From a virus: DNA of 28,387 bases. The notes beneath the pieces were generated by a model. The model did not search any database, was not told where the DNA came from, and worked only from the letters and a program-made list of their open reading frames with translations. Shown here piece after piece: positions 1 through 5,345 of the stretch (position 1 is its first letter; each line of letters begins with the position of its first letter). The stretch spans positions 1-28,387 of IMG/VR virus record IMGVR_UViG_3300035688_000056. The stretch is one strand, 5' to 3'. Made by a program: the position numbers and the translations under genes.

Positions 1-96
1 AATCGGGGATTTGAAATGGAAAGAATTTTATTAGTAGCTCACGGAGGAAGTAAAAATGATACAATTTGCACGGTAGAAATAAAAGAGAATTATTAA
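1..96 (+). CDS. 3' end of a second DNA methyltransferase copy (5'-truncated by the window edge)
   Basis: Reading from base 1 gives 31 codons and a TAA stop. They are identical to the last 31 residues of the methyltransferase at 668-1159 (from NRGFEMERILL to the final KENY). The gene's start and catalytic DPPY motif lie outside the window. It is either the end of a genuine second copy in a tandem duplication or the same gene met twice by the assembler, since the sequence lies wholly inside the 127-base exact repeat. On its own this fragment has no catalytic residues. Confidence 0.7.
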   Translation, partial: NRGFEMERILLVAHGGSKNDTICTVEIKENY

Positions 97-127
97 CCAA
101 TTAAAAGATGAAAAATAAAAAAGAGAT
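1..127. repeat. Direct repeat, copy 1 (exact match to 1064-1190)
   Basis: Bases 1-127 are identical to 1064-1190. The match begins at the first base of the window and ends at base 127, where copy 1 continues with A and copy 2 with G. It covers the 3' end of a methyltransferase gene and the start region of the next small gene. A repeat of exactly 127 bases that touches a contig end is what a de Bruijn assembler running at k = 127 leaves at a graph junction. It may therefore mark a collapsed tandem duplication or a strain-variant junction rather than two certain genomic copies. Confidence 0.95.
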
Positions 128-131
128 ATGA
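108..131 (+). other. Seven-codon minicistron overlapping the next gene (ATGA)
   Basis: ATG at 108 opens a seven-codon frame (MKNKKEI) whose TGA at 129-131 overlaps the ATG of the next gene at 128. An almost identical minicistron (MKNKKRI) stands at 1349-1372 before another small gene, with the same ATGA overlap. A third copy at 1171 lacks two bases and reads straight into its gene. The layout suggests translational coupling, in which ribosomes finishing the minicistron restart on the overlapping ATG. This is inferred from sequence only. Confidence 0.4.
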
Positions 132-280
132 AAAAAGAGATAAAACAATTTGGTATTTGTAAAATATGTGGAATGCCAATTGGAAAATATTGGAAACATT
201 TAAGCTGTAAAGCTCTTGTTAGATTTTTAGAGGAAACGAAGTTAGACACCAATGATATTAAAATCTACCCCCTAAAATAA
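128..280 (+). CDS. Small CxxC/HxxxC putative zinc-binding protein (50 aa)
   Basis: This 50-residue frame starts at ATG 128 and ends at TAA 278-280. It carries CKIC at residues 11-14 and a nearby HLSC, giving a Cys-x2-Cys ... His-x3-Cys arrangement that could bind one zinc ion. The N-terminus (MKKEIKQ) is the same as that of the 34-residue frame at 1369-1473, and both follow the same repeated start cassette. Small zinc-ribbon proteins are common among phage accessory genes, where they often bind nucleic acid; that role is only a guess here. It lies seven bases before the next gene. Confidence 0.5.
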   Translation: MKKEIKQFGICKICGMPIGKYWKHLSCKALVRFLEETKLDTNDIKIYPLK

Positions 281-287
281 TAAAAGT

Positions 288-671
288 ATGAAGAAAGAAG
301 AAGAAATAGACAATAAAATAAAAACAGAAATACGCAATGGAGATACTGAAAACTTAGAAGAAATGGCTCAGCGGATTAAAGATGAGGATATAGAACCGCC
401 AAAGATAGAGAATTTAGGAGACAGAACAAAGTCTTGGTATTGTTCTTATGATAATTGCCCGCCCTGGAGTAGTTTCTTAGGGTTTATGGTCAGGGAAATC
501 GCCCAAGAAAAACAAAAATATCGCCAAGAGATTTTGGGTAGATTGCCGAAAGAGAGAGAAGAAGTGAATGAATTAAACCCTAAAGATTACGAAAGTATAT
601 TAGAATATGCGAGAACAAAAGGTTATAACCAAACCCTTCAAAAAATCAAAGAACTAATAAGGAAGATATGA
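288..671 (+). CDS. Hypothetical charged helical protein (127 aa)
   Basis: I do not recognise this family. The 127-residue protein is rich in Glu, Lys and Arg and looks mostly helical. A central Trp/Cys/Pro-rich stretch (SWYCSYDNCPPWSSF, about residues 49-63) holds two cysteines. The C-terminus has an ILEYARTKGY segment followed by a Lys-rich helix. The stop overlaps the methyltransferase start by four bases (ATGA at 668-671), so the two are probably translated together. Its N-terminus (MKKEEEIDNKIK) resembles those of the neighbouring small genes that begin MKKE. It lies inside the possible 1,063-bp repeat unit. Confidence 0.6.
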   Translation: MKKEEEIDNKIKTEIRNGDTENLEEMAQRIKDEDIEPPKIENLGDRTKSWYCSYDNCPPWSSFLGFMVREIAQEKQKYRQEILGRLPKEREEVNELNPKDYESILEYARTKGYNQTLQKIKELIRKI

Positions 672-1159
672 GAATAGAAAGAAAATGGGCAATGCCAAAT
701 AAGTGGACTTTTAAGATAAAACCAATAGCAGAATTTCTGAGAGAAGAAATAGTAGGATTAACCGCTGACCCTTTCGCCGGTAAAAATAGTCCAGCTCAAG
801 AACAAAACGATATTCAAGAAGATTGCGGAAATATAGACACAGACCACAAAGATGCCTTATCTTGGCTTAAAGATAAACGAACAGAAAGATACGATACGGC
901 TTTATTTGACCCGCCATATTCAATAACCCAAGCTCGGCAATATGGGAAAAAAGAATTTGCTTCTATGAAGTATTGGGCGAACTGTAAAAATGAAATCGCC
1001 AGAATTATCAAACCCGGGGGCAAAGCAATATGTTTTGGCTGGAATAGTATGGGTCTTGGTAAAAATCGGGGATTTGAAATGGAAAGAATTTTATTAGTAG
1101 CTCACGGAGGAAGTAAAAATGATACAATTTGCACGGTAGAAATAAAAGAGAATTATTAA
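668..1159 (+). CDS. Small DNA methyltransferase-like protein with DPPYS motif
   Basis: A predicted SAM-dependent DNA methyltransferase fold of 163 residues. The degenerate SAM-binding segment is DPFAG at residues 34-38. The catalytic motif DPPYS lies at 81-85, preceded by the strand TALF, and KPGGKAICFGWNS (116-127) forms the next strand and loop. DPPY is typical of amino-methyltransferases acting on adenine N6 or cytosine N4. At 163 residues it has no evident target-recognition domain, and motif I is not a classical FxGxG. Such short proteins recur in uncultured phages, where they may protect phage DNA from restriction. The start overlaps the previous gene by ATGA, and its last 127 bp region is repeated at the window start. 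The fold is likely; the specificity is unknown. Confidence 0.75.
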   Translation: MRIERKWAMPNKWTFKIKPIAEFLREEIVGLTADPFAGKNSPAQEQNDIQEDCGNIDTDHKDALSWLKDKRTERYDTALFDPPYSITQARQYGKKEFASMKYWANCKNEIARIIKPGGKAICFGWNSMGLGKNRGFEMERILLVAHGGSKNDTICTVEIKENY

Positions 1160-1190
1160 CCAATTAAAAGATGAAAAATAAAAAAGAGAT
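1064..1190. repeat. Direct repeat, copy 2 (exact match to 1-127)
   Basis: This copy covers the last 32 codons of the methyltransferase gene, including its stop, and the first 20 bases of the next gene. The two copies are 1,063 bp apart, so a tandem duplication would have a 1,063-bp unit holding the zinc-ribbon-like gene, the 127-residue gene and the methyltransferase gene. Confidence 0.95.
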
Positions 1191-1359
1191 GAAAAAAGAA
1201 GAAATAGAGAAAATAAAACAAATAATAGACGAAGAAAAAAATCTAATTAGAGAATATGAAAGAAATGAGATTGTTGCAGATGCGGTTGTAAAATCGCTTA
1301 ATAAAGTATGGGAAAAAATAACCTTAATTATTAACTCCTCAACCCAAGATGAAAAATAA
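1171..1359 (+). CDS. Hypothetical short coiled-coil protein (62 aa)
   Basis: A 62-residue frame very rich in Lys and Glu, probably one long helix or coiled coil; no family is recognised. The first six codons (MKNKKE) are the same as the minicistrons at 108 and 1349. Here a two-base difference fuses the minicistron in frame with the gene. The ATG at 1189 (MKKEEIEK) is an alternative start that would match the neighbours' pattern better. It is probably an accessory gene of the same cluster. Confidence 0.5.
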   Translation: MKNKKEMKKEEIEKIKQIIDEEKNLIREYERNEIVADAVVKSLNKVWEKITLIINSSTQDEK

Positions 1360-1372
1360 AAAGAGAATATGA
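1349..1372 (+). other. Seven-codon minicistron before the 34-aa gene
   Basis: ATG at 1349 opens MKNKKRI, ending at TGA 1370-1372, which overlaps the ATG at 1369. It also overlaps the end of the 62-residue gene in another frame. It is nearly identical in sequence and geometry to the minicistron at 108-131. Confidence 0.4.
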
Positions 1373-1473
1373 AAAAAGAAATAAAACAAAAGAATAAACC
1401 GATAAAACATAAATACTTTGTGGGCTATTTAGGAGAAGGTCAGGCTATGTATGGTAAAAACTTAAAAGAGTAA
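1369..1473 (+). CDS. Hypothetical very short protein (34 aa)
   Basis: A 34-residue frame, strongly basic at its N-terminus (MKKEIKQKNKPIKHK) and ending YFVGYLGEGQAMYGKNLKE. It shares its start cassette and first seven residues with the 50-residue protein at 128-280. No family is recognised. It may be a genuine small accessory gene or the leftover start of a longer gene lost by recombination; the shared N-terminus supports use of the start. Confidence 0.35.
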   Translation: MKKEIKQKNKPIKHKYFVGYLGEGQAMYGKNLKE

Positions 1474-1480
1474 AAGAAAG

Positions 1481-1930
1481 ATGAAACCAAAGTCGGCAAT
1501 AGAAAAGGGCAAAAGATTTGCTAACTTCTGCAACCAGCAAATAGAGGAAATGGGATTGGGAAGAACTTGTTTGACTCCTGGCAGCGGTTCAGGGAAGATT
1601 AAGGGTGATTCTTTTAACAACTTAGACTTCTTATTAGAGTATAAGAACGAGAAAAACCTGCCAAAACAAATTATCAATAATATAAAGCAGGCAAAAATTC
1701 AAACAGAGAAAGGCAATTACTTCAAGGAAAAATGGGCCTTGATAGTCAGAAATCCAGAAACTCCAGAAGACGACCCAGAAGTGTTCGCCATTATAGACTT
1801 CTGGCAATTTCTGGGATTGTTAAAGAAAAACAGTGAACCCCTAACCAAAGAACCCGATAGGGAAATGAAATGGGATTTAGAAAGGTTAGAACAGGATTGC
1901 CATCGGGTAATAAAAAGATTAGAGAAATAA
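1481..1930 (+). CDS. PDDEXK-fold nuclease-like protein (Holliday-junction-resolvase type)
   Basis: A 149-residue protein with the layout of small PDDEXK nucleases. A Gly/Ser-rich segment (TPGSGSGKIKGD, about residues 32-43) supplies the Asp, and a strand holding E53-x-K55 (LLEYK) follows about ten residues later. The remaining beta-strand (WALIVRN, residues about 86-92) and C-terminal helices fit the fold. Phages often encode such proteins as Holliday junction resolvases that clear branches before packaging, which would suit its place just before the terminase genes. Part of the active-site set, such as an N-terminal Glu, cannot be confirmed by eye. A general endonuclease role is the alternative. 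Confidence 0.55.
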   Translation: MKPKSAIEKGKRFANFCNQQIEEMGLGRTCLTPGSGSGKIKGDSFNNLDFLLEYKNEKNLPKQIINNIKQAKIQTEKGNYFKEKWALIVRNPETPEDDPEVFAIIDFWQFLGLLKKNSEPLTKEPDREMKWDLERLEQDCHRVIKRLEK

Positions 1931-1932
1931 AC

Positions 1933-2205
1933 ATGAGCCAAGATCCACCACTATTCAAAATAACAGATATATGCTTAGCTTCGATAATAAGGACGAGGGA
2001 TTTTGAGCTTAAGAATTGGCGGATAATAAACTACCAGAATAACAGAAGCAGCCAGCCAATCAAGAAAATAGAGTTTTATTTCCAAGACATTCCGGAGATA
2101 AGAGATATCGTCAAAGAGTTTTACACTTCAGACTGCTTCCCATATAAGAAATTTTTCCAGTGTTTGAAGGAATTGAAAGGCCTGATGTTCCTGAATGGGA
2201 AATAA
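1933..2205 (+). CDS. DUF5659-like domain protein (90 aa)
   Basis: I chose ATG 1933, just after the previous stop at 1930, over an in-frame start at 1870 that would overlap the nuclease gene by 61 bases. The 90-residue protein reads FKITDICLASIIRTRDF, then a strand pair around IEFYFQD, then IVKEFYTSDCFPYKKFFQCLKELKGLMF. This matches the pattern of the DUF5659 family as I know it: FKISDLYLAAFL, FxF, then xxFFxALKxLKxxLY. The family's function is unknown and it occurs in phages and small-genome bacteria. It is the last gene before the promoter-terminator module, so it probably ends this operon. Confidence 0.55.
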   Translation: MSQDPPLFKITDICLASIIRTRDFELKNWRIINYQNNRSSQPIKKIEFYFQDIPEIRDIVKEFYTSDCFPYKKFFQCLKELKGLMFLNGK

Positions 2206-2209
2206 AAAC

Positions 2210-2239
2210 TTGACAGGTAGGTTGGCAAAAGCATAGAAT
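2210..2239 (+). promoter_or_regulatory. Sigma70-type promoter before the terminase operon
   Basis: A perfect -35 box TTGACA at 2210-2215 is followed after 18 bases by TAGAAT at 2234-2239, one base from the consensus TATAAT. Transcription should begin near 2246. Only about 60 bases later lies an intrinsic terminator (2282-2309). The same promoter-terminator arrangement, with a shared A-rich sequence, recurs at 21142-21222. Confidence 0.7.
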
Positions 2240-2281
2240 GAAGTAAGAGAGGCTGGAAAGCCGGCAACTATTAAAATTAAA

Positions 2282-2309
2282 CCCAAAATGAAAGCTTTTG
2301 GGCTTTTTT
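2282..2309 (+). terminator. Intrinsic terminator or attenuator just after the promoter
   Basis: CCCAAAA (2282-2288) pairs with TTTTGGG (2296-2302) around a seven-base loop, followed by C and six T. It lies about 35 bases after the predicted transcription start and 29 bases before the terminase small-subunit gene, so it would stop most transcripts from the promoter unless antiterminated. A short hairpin, GGCT-GGAA-AGCC (2251-2262), precedes it. It could also end the upstream operon. Confidence 0.7.
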
Positions 2310-2338
2310 ATTTGGCAAATTAAGTTAGACACAATTTT

Positions 2339-2689
2339 ATGGCAGCTCCAAAGAATAATAAAAATGCGGTTGGCAACAAGGGAGGAGCAAGACCGGATTA
2401 CGCAACCAGAAAAAAAATCTCTACCTTCAAAGGAATGGTTTTGAATTATGTCATTGGGATAATGAAAAAGGGCGCCAAAGAAGAAAAGAATGCTTTAGTT
2501 TACAGGTGCATTAGCGCTGTTTTGCCCAGACCGATTGAATTACAAGGAGAATTCGAGGGAAAACTAACTTTAGATTTTATCAAAAATGCCCCAAACAATG
2601 AACTCGCAAGAATTATCAAAGAAGGAATTAACACAGGAAGCAGCAAAAGAGTTAGCAAAAAGGGAACTGGCAAGACGGAAGCTAAGTAG
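2339..2689 (+). CDS. terS: Putative terminase small subunit
   Basis: A 116-residue protein beginning MAAPKNNKNAVGNKGGARPDYATRK. This kind of Gly/Asn/Lys-rich opening (AAPKGNxNAxGNKGGxR) is common at the start of phage terminase small subunits and related DNA-binding proteins. A helical middle (FKGMVLNYVIGIMKKG) and a Lys-rich tail follow. The small subunit would recognise viral DNA and hand it to the large subunit encoded next. It overlaps the next gene by 104 bases, which is unusually long. There is no clear Shine-Dalgarno sequence before its ATG. The call rests on the N-terminus and position; another DNA-binding role is possible. Confidence 0.6.
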   Translation: MAAPKNNKNAVGNKGGARPDYATRKKISTFKGMVLNYVIGIMKKGAKEEKNALVYRCISAVLPRPIELQGEFEGKLTLDFIKNAPNNELARIIKEGINTGSSKRVSKKGTGKTEAK

Positions 2690-4040
2690 TTTTATTCATT
2701 ACAATTTTTCAGACTATAAAGAGAACTGGCATCATAGAATAATCATTGAAGCCTTAGAGCAGGTAGAGAGAGGCGAGATAACAAGACTAATGATTCTGAC
2801 ACCGCCTCGGCACGGGAAATCAGAATTAGCTTCAGTCCAATTTCCAGCCTGGTATTTAGGAAGGAATCCCGAACGATCAATCATAGTTTCGTCTTACGCT
2901 TTTGAATTAGCAGTTGATTTTGGCAGAAAAGCCAGAAACTTAGTCAAATCGCAGGAATTCATAAATGTTTTTGAGGAGATAGGGTTAGCTGAGGATAGTA
3001 AGGCAGTTGGAAAATGGCATACCACAAAGGAAGGTCTTTATATCGCAGTCGGAGTCGGGGGCGCAATTACTGGAAGAGGAGCAAATCTTTTCGTAATTGA
3101 TGATCCGGTGAAAGGCAGGGACGAAGCAGAGAGTCCTCAAATGCTGGATAAAAAATGGGAATGGTATCAGGCAGTGGCTAGAACTCGTTTAACCCCTGGA
3201 GGCGCGATAGTTCTGATGATGACCAGATGGCAGGATGGAGATTTGGCAGGAAGAATCTTAAATTCAGAAGGAGGCAAAGAATGGAAGGTCATTAAATTAA
3301 AAGCCATAGCTGAAGAAGATGAAGAATTCAGGAAAAAAGGAGAGGCTCTTTGGCCAGGAATGTATAATCTTGAAAATCTAATGGTAGTGAAAAGAGATAT
3401 CGGATTATATAACTGGAGCGCACTTTACCAGCAAGAGCCAATGATGTCAGAGACTCAGGTCTTCAAACAGGAAATGTTTCAGGAAAGAGATTTTATGGAA
3501 GTTCTGAAACTCAATACCAGAAGATTTTTAACAATAGATCCGGCCCCGACTAAAACTGAAGATTCAGATTACATCGGAGTCTGCGAAAACTATGTAGATT
3601 CAGAAAATAAATGGAATCTCCGCGCTTACAGAATAAGAATGAATCCGAAGTCCCTGATTGACCTTCTTTTCAAACTAAAAAGAGATATGAACTTTGAAAT
3701 GGTGGGGATAGAGCAAGGAATGTATCAGGATGTTTTAAAACCATTCTTGGATGATGAGATGAGGAAAAGGAATATCTTTTTCAATGTTCAGGAGCTGAAG
3801 CATGAGCAGGCGAAAAAAGAATTAAGAATCAGGGGCCTGATTCCCCGTTATGAATCAAAATCAATCTATCATATTAAAGGCGAGTGCAAGGATTTAGAGG
3901 AGGAGTTGCTGAGATTCCCAAGAGGATTAACTGATGATGTGATGGATGCGGCAGCTTATCAATCACAGATAGCCAGCAAACCTGCAGAAGAAAATCCCGA
4001 AGAGTTCTCAATTTACGGAGGCAGCCAATCATTCAAATAA
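2586..4040 (+). CDS. terL: Terminase large subunit
   Basis: The packaging motor ATPase and headful or site nuclease, 484 residues. The ATPase domain has Walker A-like PPRHGKSE at 73-80, Walker B with the catalytic pair as FVIDDP (169-174), and the coupling motif MMTRWQDGDLAGR (211-223). The RNase H-like nuclease domain shows FLTIDPA with D318, a further acidic D326, GIEQG with E376, and LTDDVMDAA with D450, D451 and D454. These match the Terminase_6/psiM2-like families and the usual length. The start at 2586 lies inside the small-subunit gene; ATG 2598 (MNSQELSKKE) is an equally good start. The gene ends two bases before the next one. Confidence 0.97.
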   Translation: MPQTMNSQELSKKELTQEAAKELAKRELARRKLSSFIHYNFSDYKENWHHRIIIEALEQVERGEITRLMILTPPRHGKSELASVQFPAWYLGRNPERSIIVSSYAFELAVDFGRKARNLVKSQEFINVFEEIGLAEDSKAVGKWHTTKEGLYIAVGVGGAITGRGANLFVIDDPVKGRDEAESPQMLDKKWEWYQAVARTRLTPGGAIVLMMTRWQDGDLAGRILNSEGGKEWKVIKLKAIAEEDEEFRKKGEALWPGMYNLENLMVVKRDIGLYNWSALYQQEPMMSETQVFKQEMFQERDFMEVLKLNTRRFLTIDPAPTKTEDSDYIGVCENYVDSENKWNLRAYRIRMNPKSLIDLLFKLKRDMNFEMVGIEQGMYQDVLKPFLDDEMRKRNIFFNVQELKHEQAKKELRIRGLIPRYESKSIYHIKGECKDLEEELLRFPRGLTDDVMDAAAYQSQIASKPAEENPEEFSIYGGSQSFK

Positions 4041-4042
4041 TT

Positions 4043-4366
4043 ATGAAAGAAAAACCAGATAAAGAAACAGGAAAAATATTAGAACAAGGAGAAAAGCTCG
4101 CTCTCTTTGTGCAGAGTGAGGAATGGCAGAATATAAAAAATATCTTATTCAAAAGACTGGGCAGTATTTCTTCTTTTGACGAGGAGGAATTGAATAAGAA
4201 AACCGATGAGGAAATCGGAAAGGAAATGAAAGTAAGGCAGAAGGTGATTCAGGTGGTTATTGATTGGATAGACCAGATAGAAGGAATCCCGGGTCAGCAT
4301 CAGGCCAATTTAGAAGCTTTTAAAAAAGGTCGAGTAGACGACATAATAATAAGGCTCGGGGAATAA
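4043..4366 (+). CDS. Hypothetical acidic helical protein (107 aa)
   Basis: A 107-residue charged, helix-rich protein, two bases after the terminase stop. It contains LALFVQSEEWQNIKNILFKRLGSI and a later VIDWIDQIEGI segment. It resembles the small helical proteins often found between terminase and scaffold or portal genes, but I cannot name a family. Translational coupling to the terminase is likely from the spacing. Confidence 0.6.
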   Translation: MKEKPDKETGKILEQGEKLALFVQSEEWQNIKNILFKRLGSISSFDEEELNKKTDEEIGKEMKVRQKVIQVVIDWIDQIEGIPGQHQANLEAFKKGRVDDIIIRLGE

Positions 4367-4371
4367 AAACT

Positions 4372-4530
4372 ATGCCAACAAATGTTGTCAAGTCAAAAGA
4401 AGACGAGAAGTTATGGAACAGGGCTAAAGCGGCAGCCAGGAAGCAATATCCCTATATCAGCGAGGATTCTGACAGGTTTTATAAAATAGTGATGACCATA
4501 TTCCAGAACATGAAGAAAGGTTCAAAATAA
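4372..4530 (+). CDS. Small conserved-looking helical protein (52 aa)
   Basis: A 52-residue frame beginning MPTNVVKSKEDEKLWNRAKAAARKQYP and ending with a helix containing FYKIVMTIFQNMKKGSK. The KxxxDExLWxxAKxxAxKQ pattern followed by an M-x-IF-x-x-M helix resembles short proteins and capsid-protease-associated segments seen beside phage head genes. No enzyme motif is present. It sits five bases after the previous gene and is followed by a hairpin-rich leader before the scaffold gene. Confidence 0.6.
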   Translation: MPTNVVKSKEDEKLWNRAKAAARKQYPYISEDSDRFYKIVMTIFQNMKKGSK

Positions 4531-4536
4531 AGAGTT

Positions 4537-4593
4537 TTGCTTCTCCCTCATAAGGAGAGGCAAGCCTCTATATTGTCGAAAGGTCGGGGGCTT
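4537..4593 (+). promoter_or_regulatory. Two adjacent RNA hairpins in the scaffold-gene leader
   Basis: Hairpin 1 pairs 4537-4546 with 4554-4563: ten base pairs, one of them a G-U pair, around a seven-base loop. Hairpin 2 pairs 4562-4568 with 4587-4593 and shares two A residues with the first, so the two compete at their junction. No T-run follows, so they are not intrinsic terminators. They lie 27 bases before the scaffold start, which has no Shine-Dalgarno sequence close to it. They may set mRNA processing, stability or translation of the head genes. Confidence 0.5.
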
Positions 4594-4619
4594 AAATTAA
4601 CCTTAACTTTGTAAATCAA

Positions 4620-5303
4620 ATGGCAGACGAAAATAAGGGAGCTGACACTACCCCTGAAAACGATGAGGGCCAAGACAAAACCGTCATCGATCAGGCCATA
4701 CAAAACAGCGGCCAAGGGGCTGCCGGAACCCAAAAAGAGCTGAAAGATCAACTCGGAGAAGCTCTGGGAAAACAATTTCCTGATAATGAGACAGCTCTAA
4801 AAGCTGTCAAAGACACATTCTCGTATGTGGGAAAGATGGGAAACCTTAAGGATTTGGACTCAGCAATGGGTCAACTCCAAAGAATCTTCAATACCGACCA
4901 GAAAGGTGTTCTTGAAAGAATCGGGGAAATAACAAAAACTGGCGGTCAAGTAGACCCAACGAGGTTTGTCCCACGGGAAGACTTCGAAAGAACCACCTTC
5001 TATCACGAGAATCCCGATTACAAGCCATACACGAAATTGGTTGAGACCTATAAAAAGGCCAATCCAGAGAAAAGCCGGGAAGAAATCGTTGAAAGCGATG
5101 ACTTCAAGGAAGACTTCGATAAGATCAAGGCTCACGATGATGCCAAAGGGGCAAAGTCGGTTTTAAAAAGTAATCCAAAACTTGGTGGAATCTCCGACAA
5201 GGTAGCTGAATCTCGTAAGGACATGTCTGAAGGCAGACAAGCGGAGGCTGAGAAAAAAGCGGTAGGCGCCGTTATAGATGCCTATCCAGCTAAAGAAAGT
5301 TAA
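4620..5303 (+). CDS. Putative capsid scaffolding protein
   Basis: A 227-residue, strongly charged and largely helical protein. A disordered acidic N-terminus (MADENKGADTTPENDEGQDK) precedes a Gln/Lys-rich helical middle, and the C-terminal 60 residues are Lys/Asp/Ala-rich. It lies directly before the major capsid gene, where tailed phages place the scaffold that shapes the procapsid and then leaves. Scaffolds have poorly conserved sequences, so the call rests on position, composition and size. The start has no nearby Shine-Dalgarno sequence, like most genes here. There is no protease motif. Confidence 0.65.
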   Translation: MADENKGADTTPENDEGQDKTVIDQAIQNSGQGAAGTQKELKDQLGEALGKQFPDNETALKAVKDTFSYVGKMGNLKDLDSAMGQLQRIFNTDQKGVLERIGEITKTGGQVDPTRFVPREDFERTTFYHENPDYKPYTKLVETYKKANPEKSREEIVESDDFKEDFDKIKAHDDAKGAKSVLKSNPKLGGISDKVAESRKDMSEGRQAEAEKKAVGAVIDAYPAKES

Positions 5304-5321
5304 ACCTTACTAAATTCACTT

Positions 5322-5332
5322 GGAGGTGATCC
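5322..5332 (+). promoter_or_regulatory. Extended Shine-Dalgarno sequence of the capsid gene
   Basis: The 11-base sequence GGAGGTGATCC is fully complementary to the conserved 3' end of bacterial 16S rRNA (GGATCACCTCC), longer than the usual four to six bases. Few other genes in this window have any Shine-Dalgarno sequence. The GTG start follows 13 bases after its end, and 19 bases after GGAGG, which is longer than the usual spacing. The 9-mer CACTTGGAG at its start recurs at 21391-21399 before the adaptor gene. Confidence 0.65.
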
Positions 5333-5345
5333 GCCAAAAAATACA

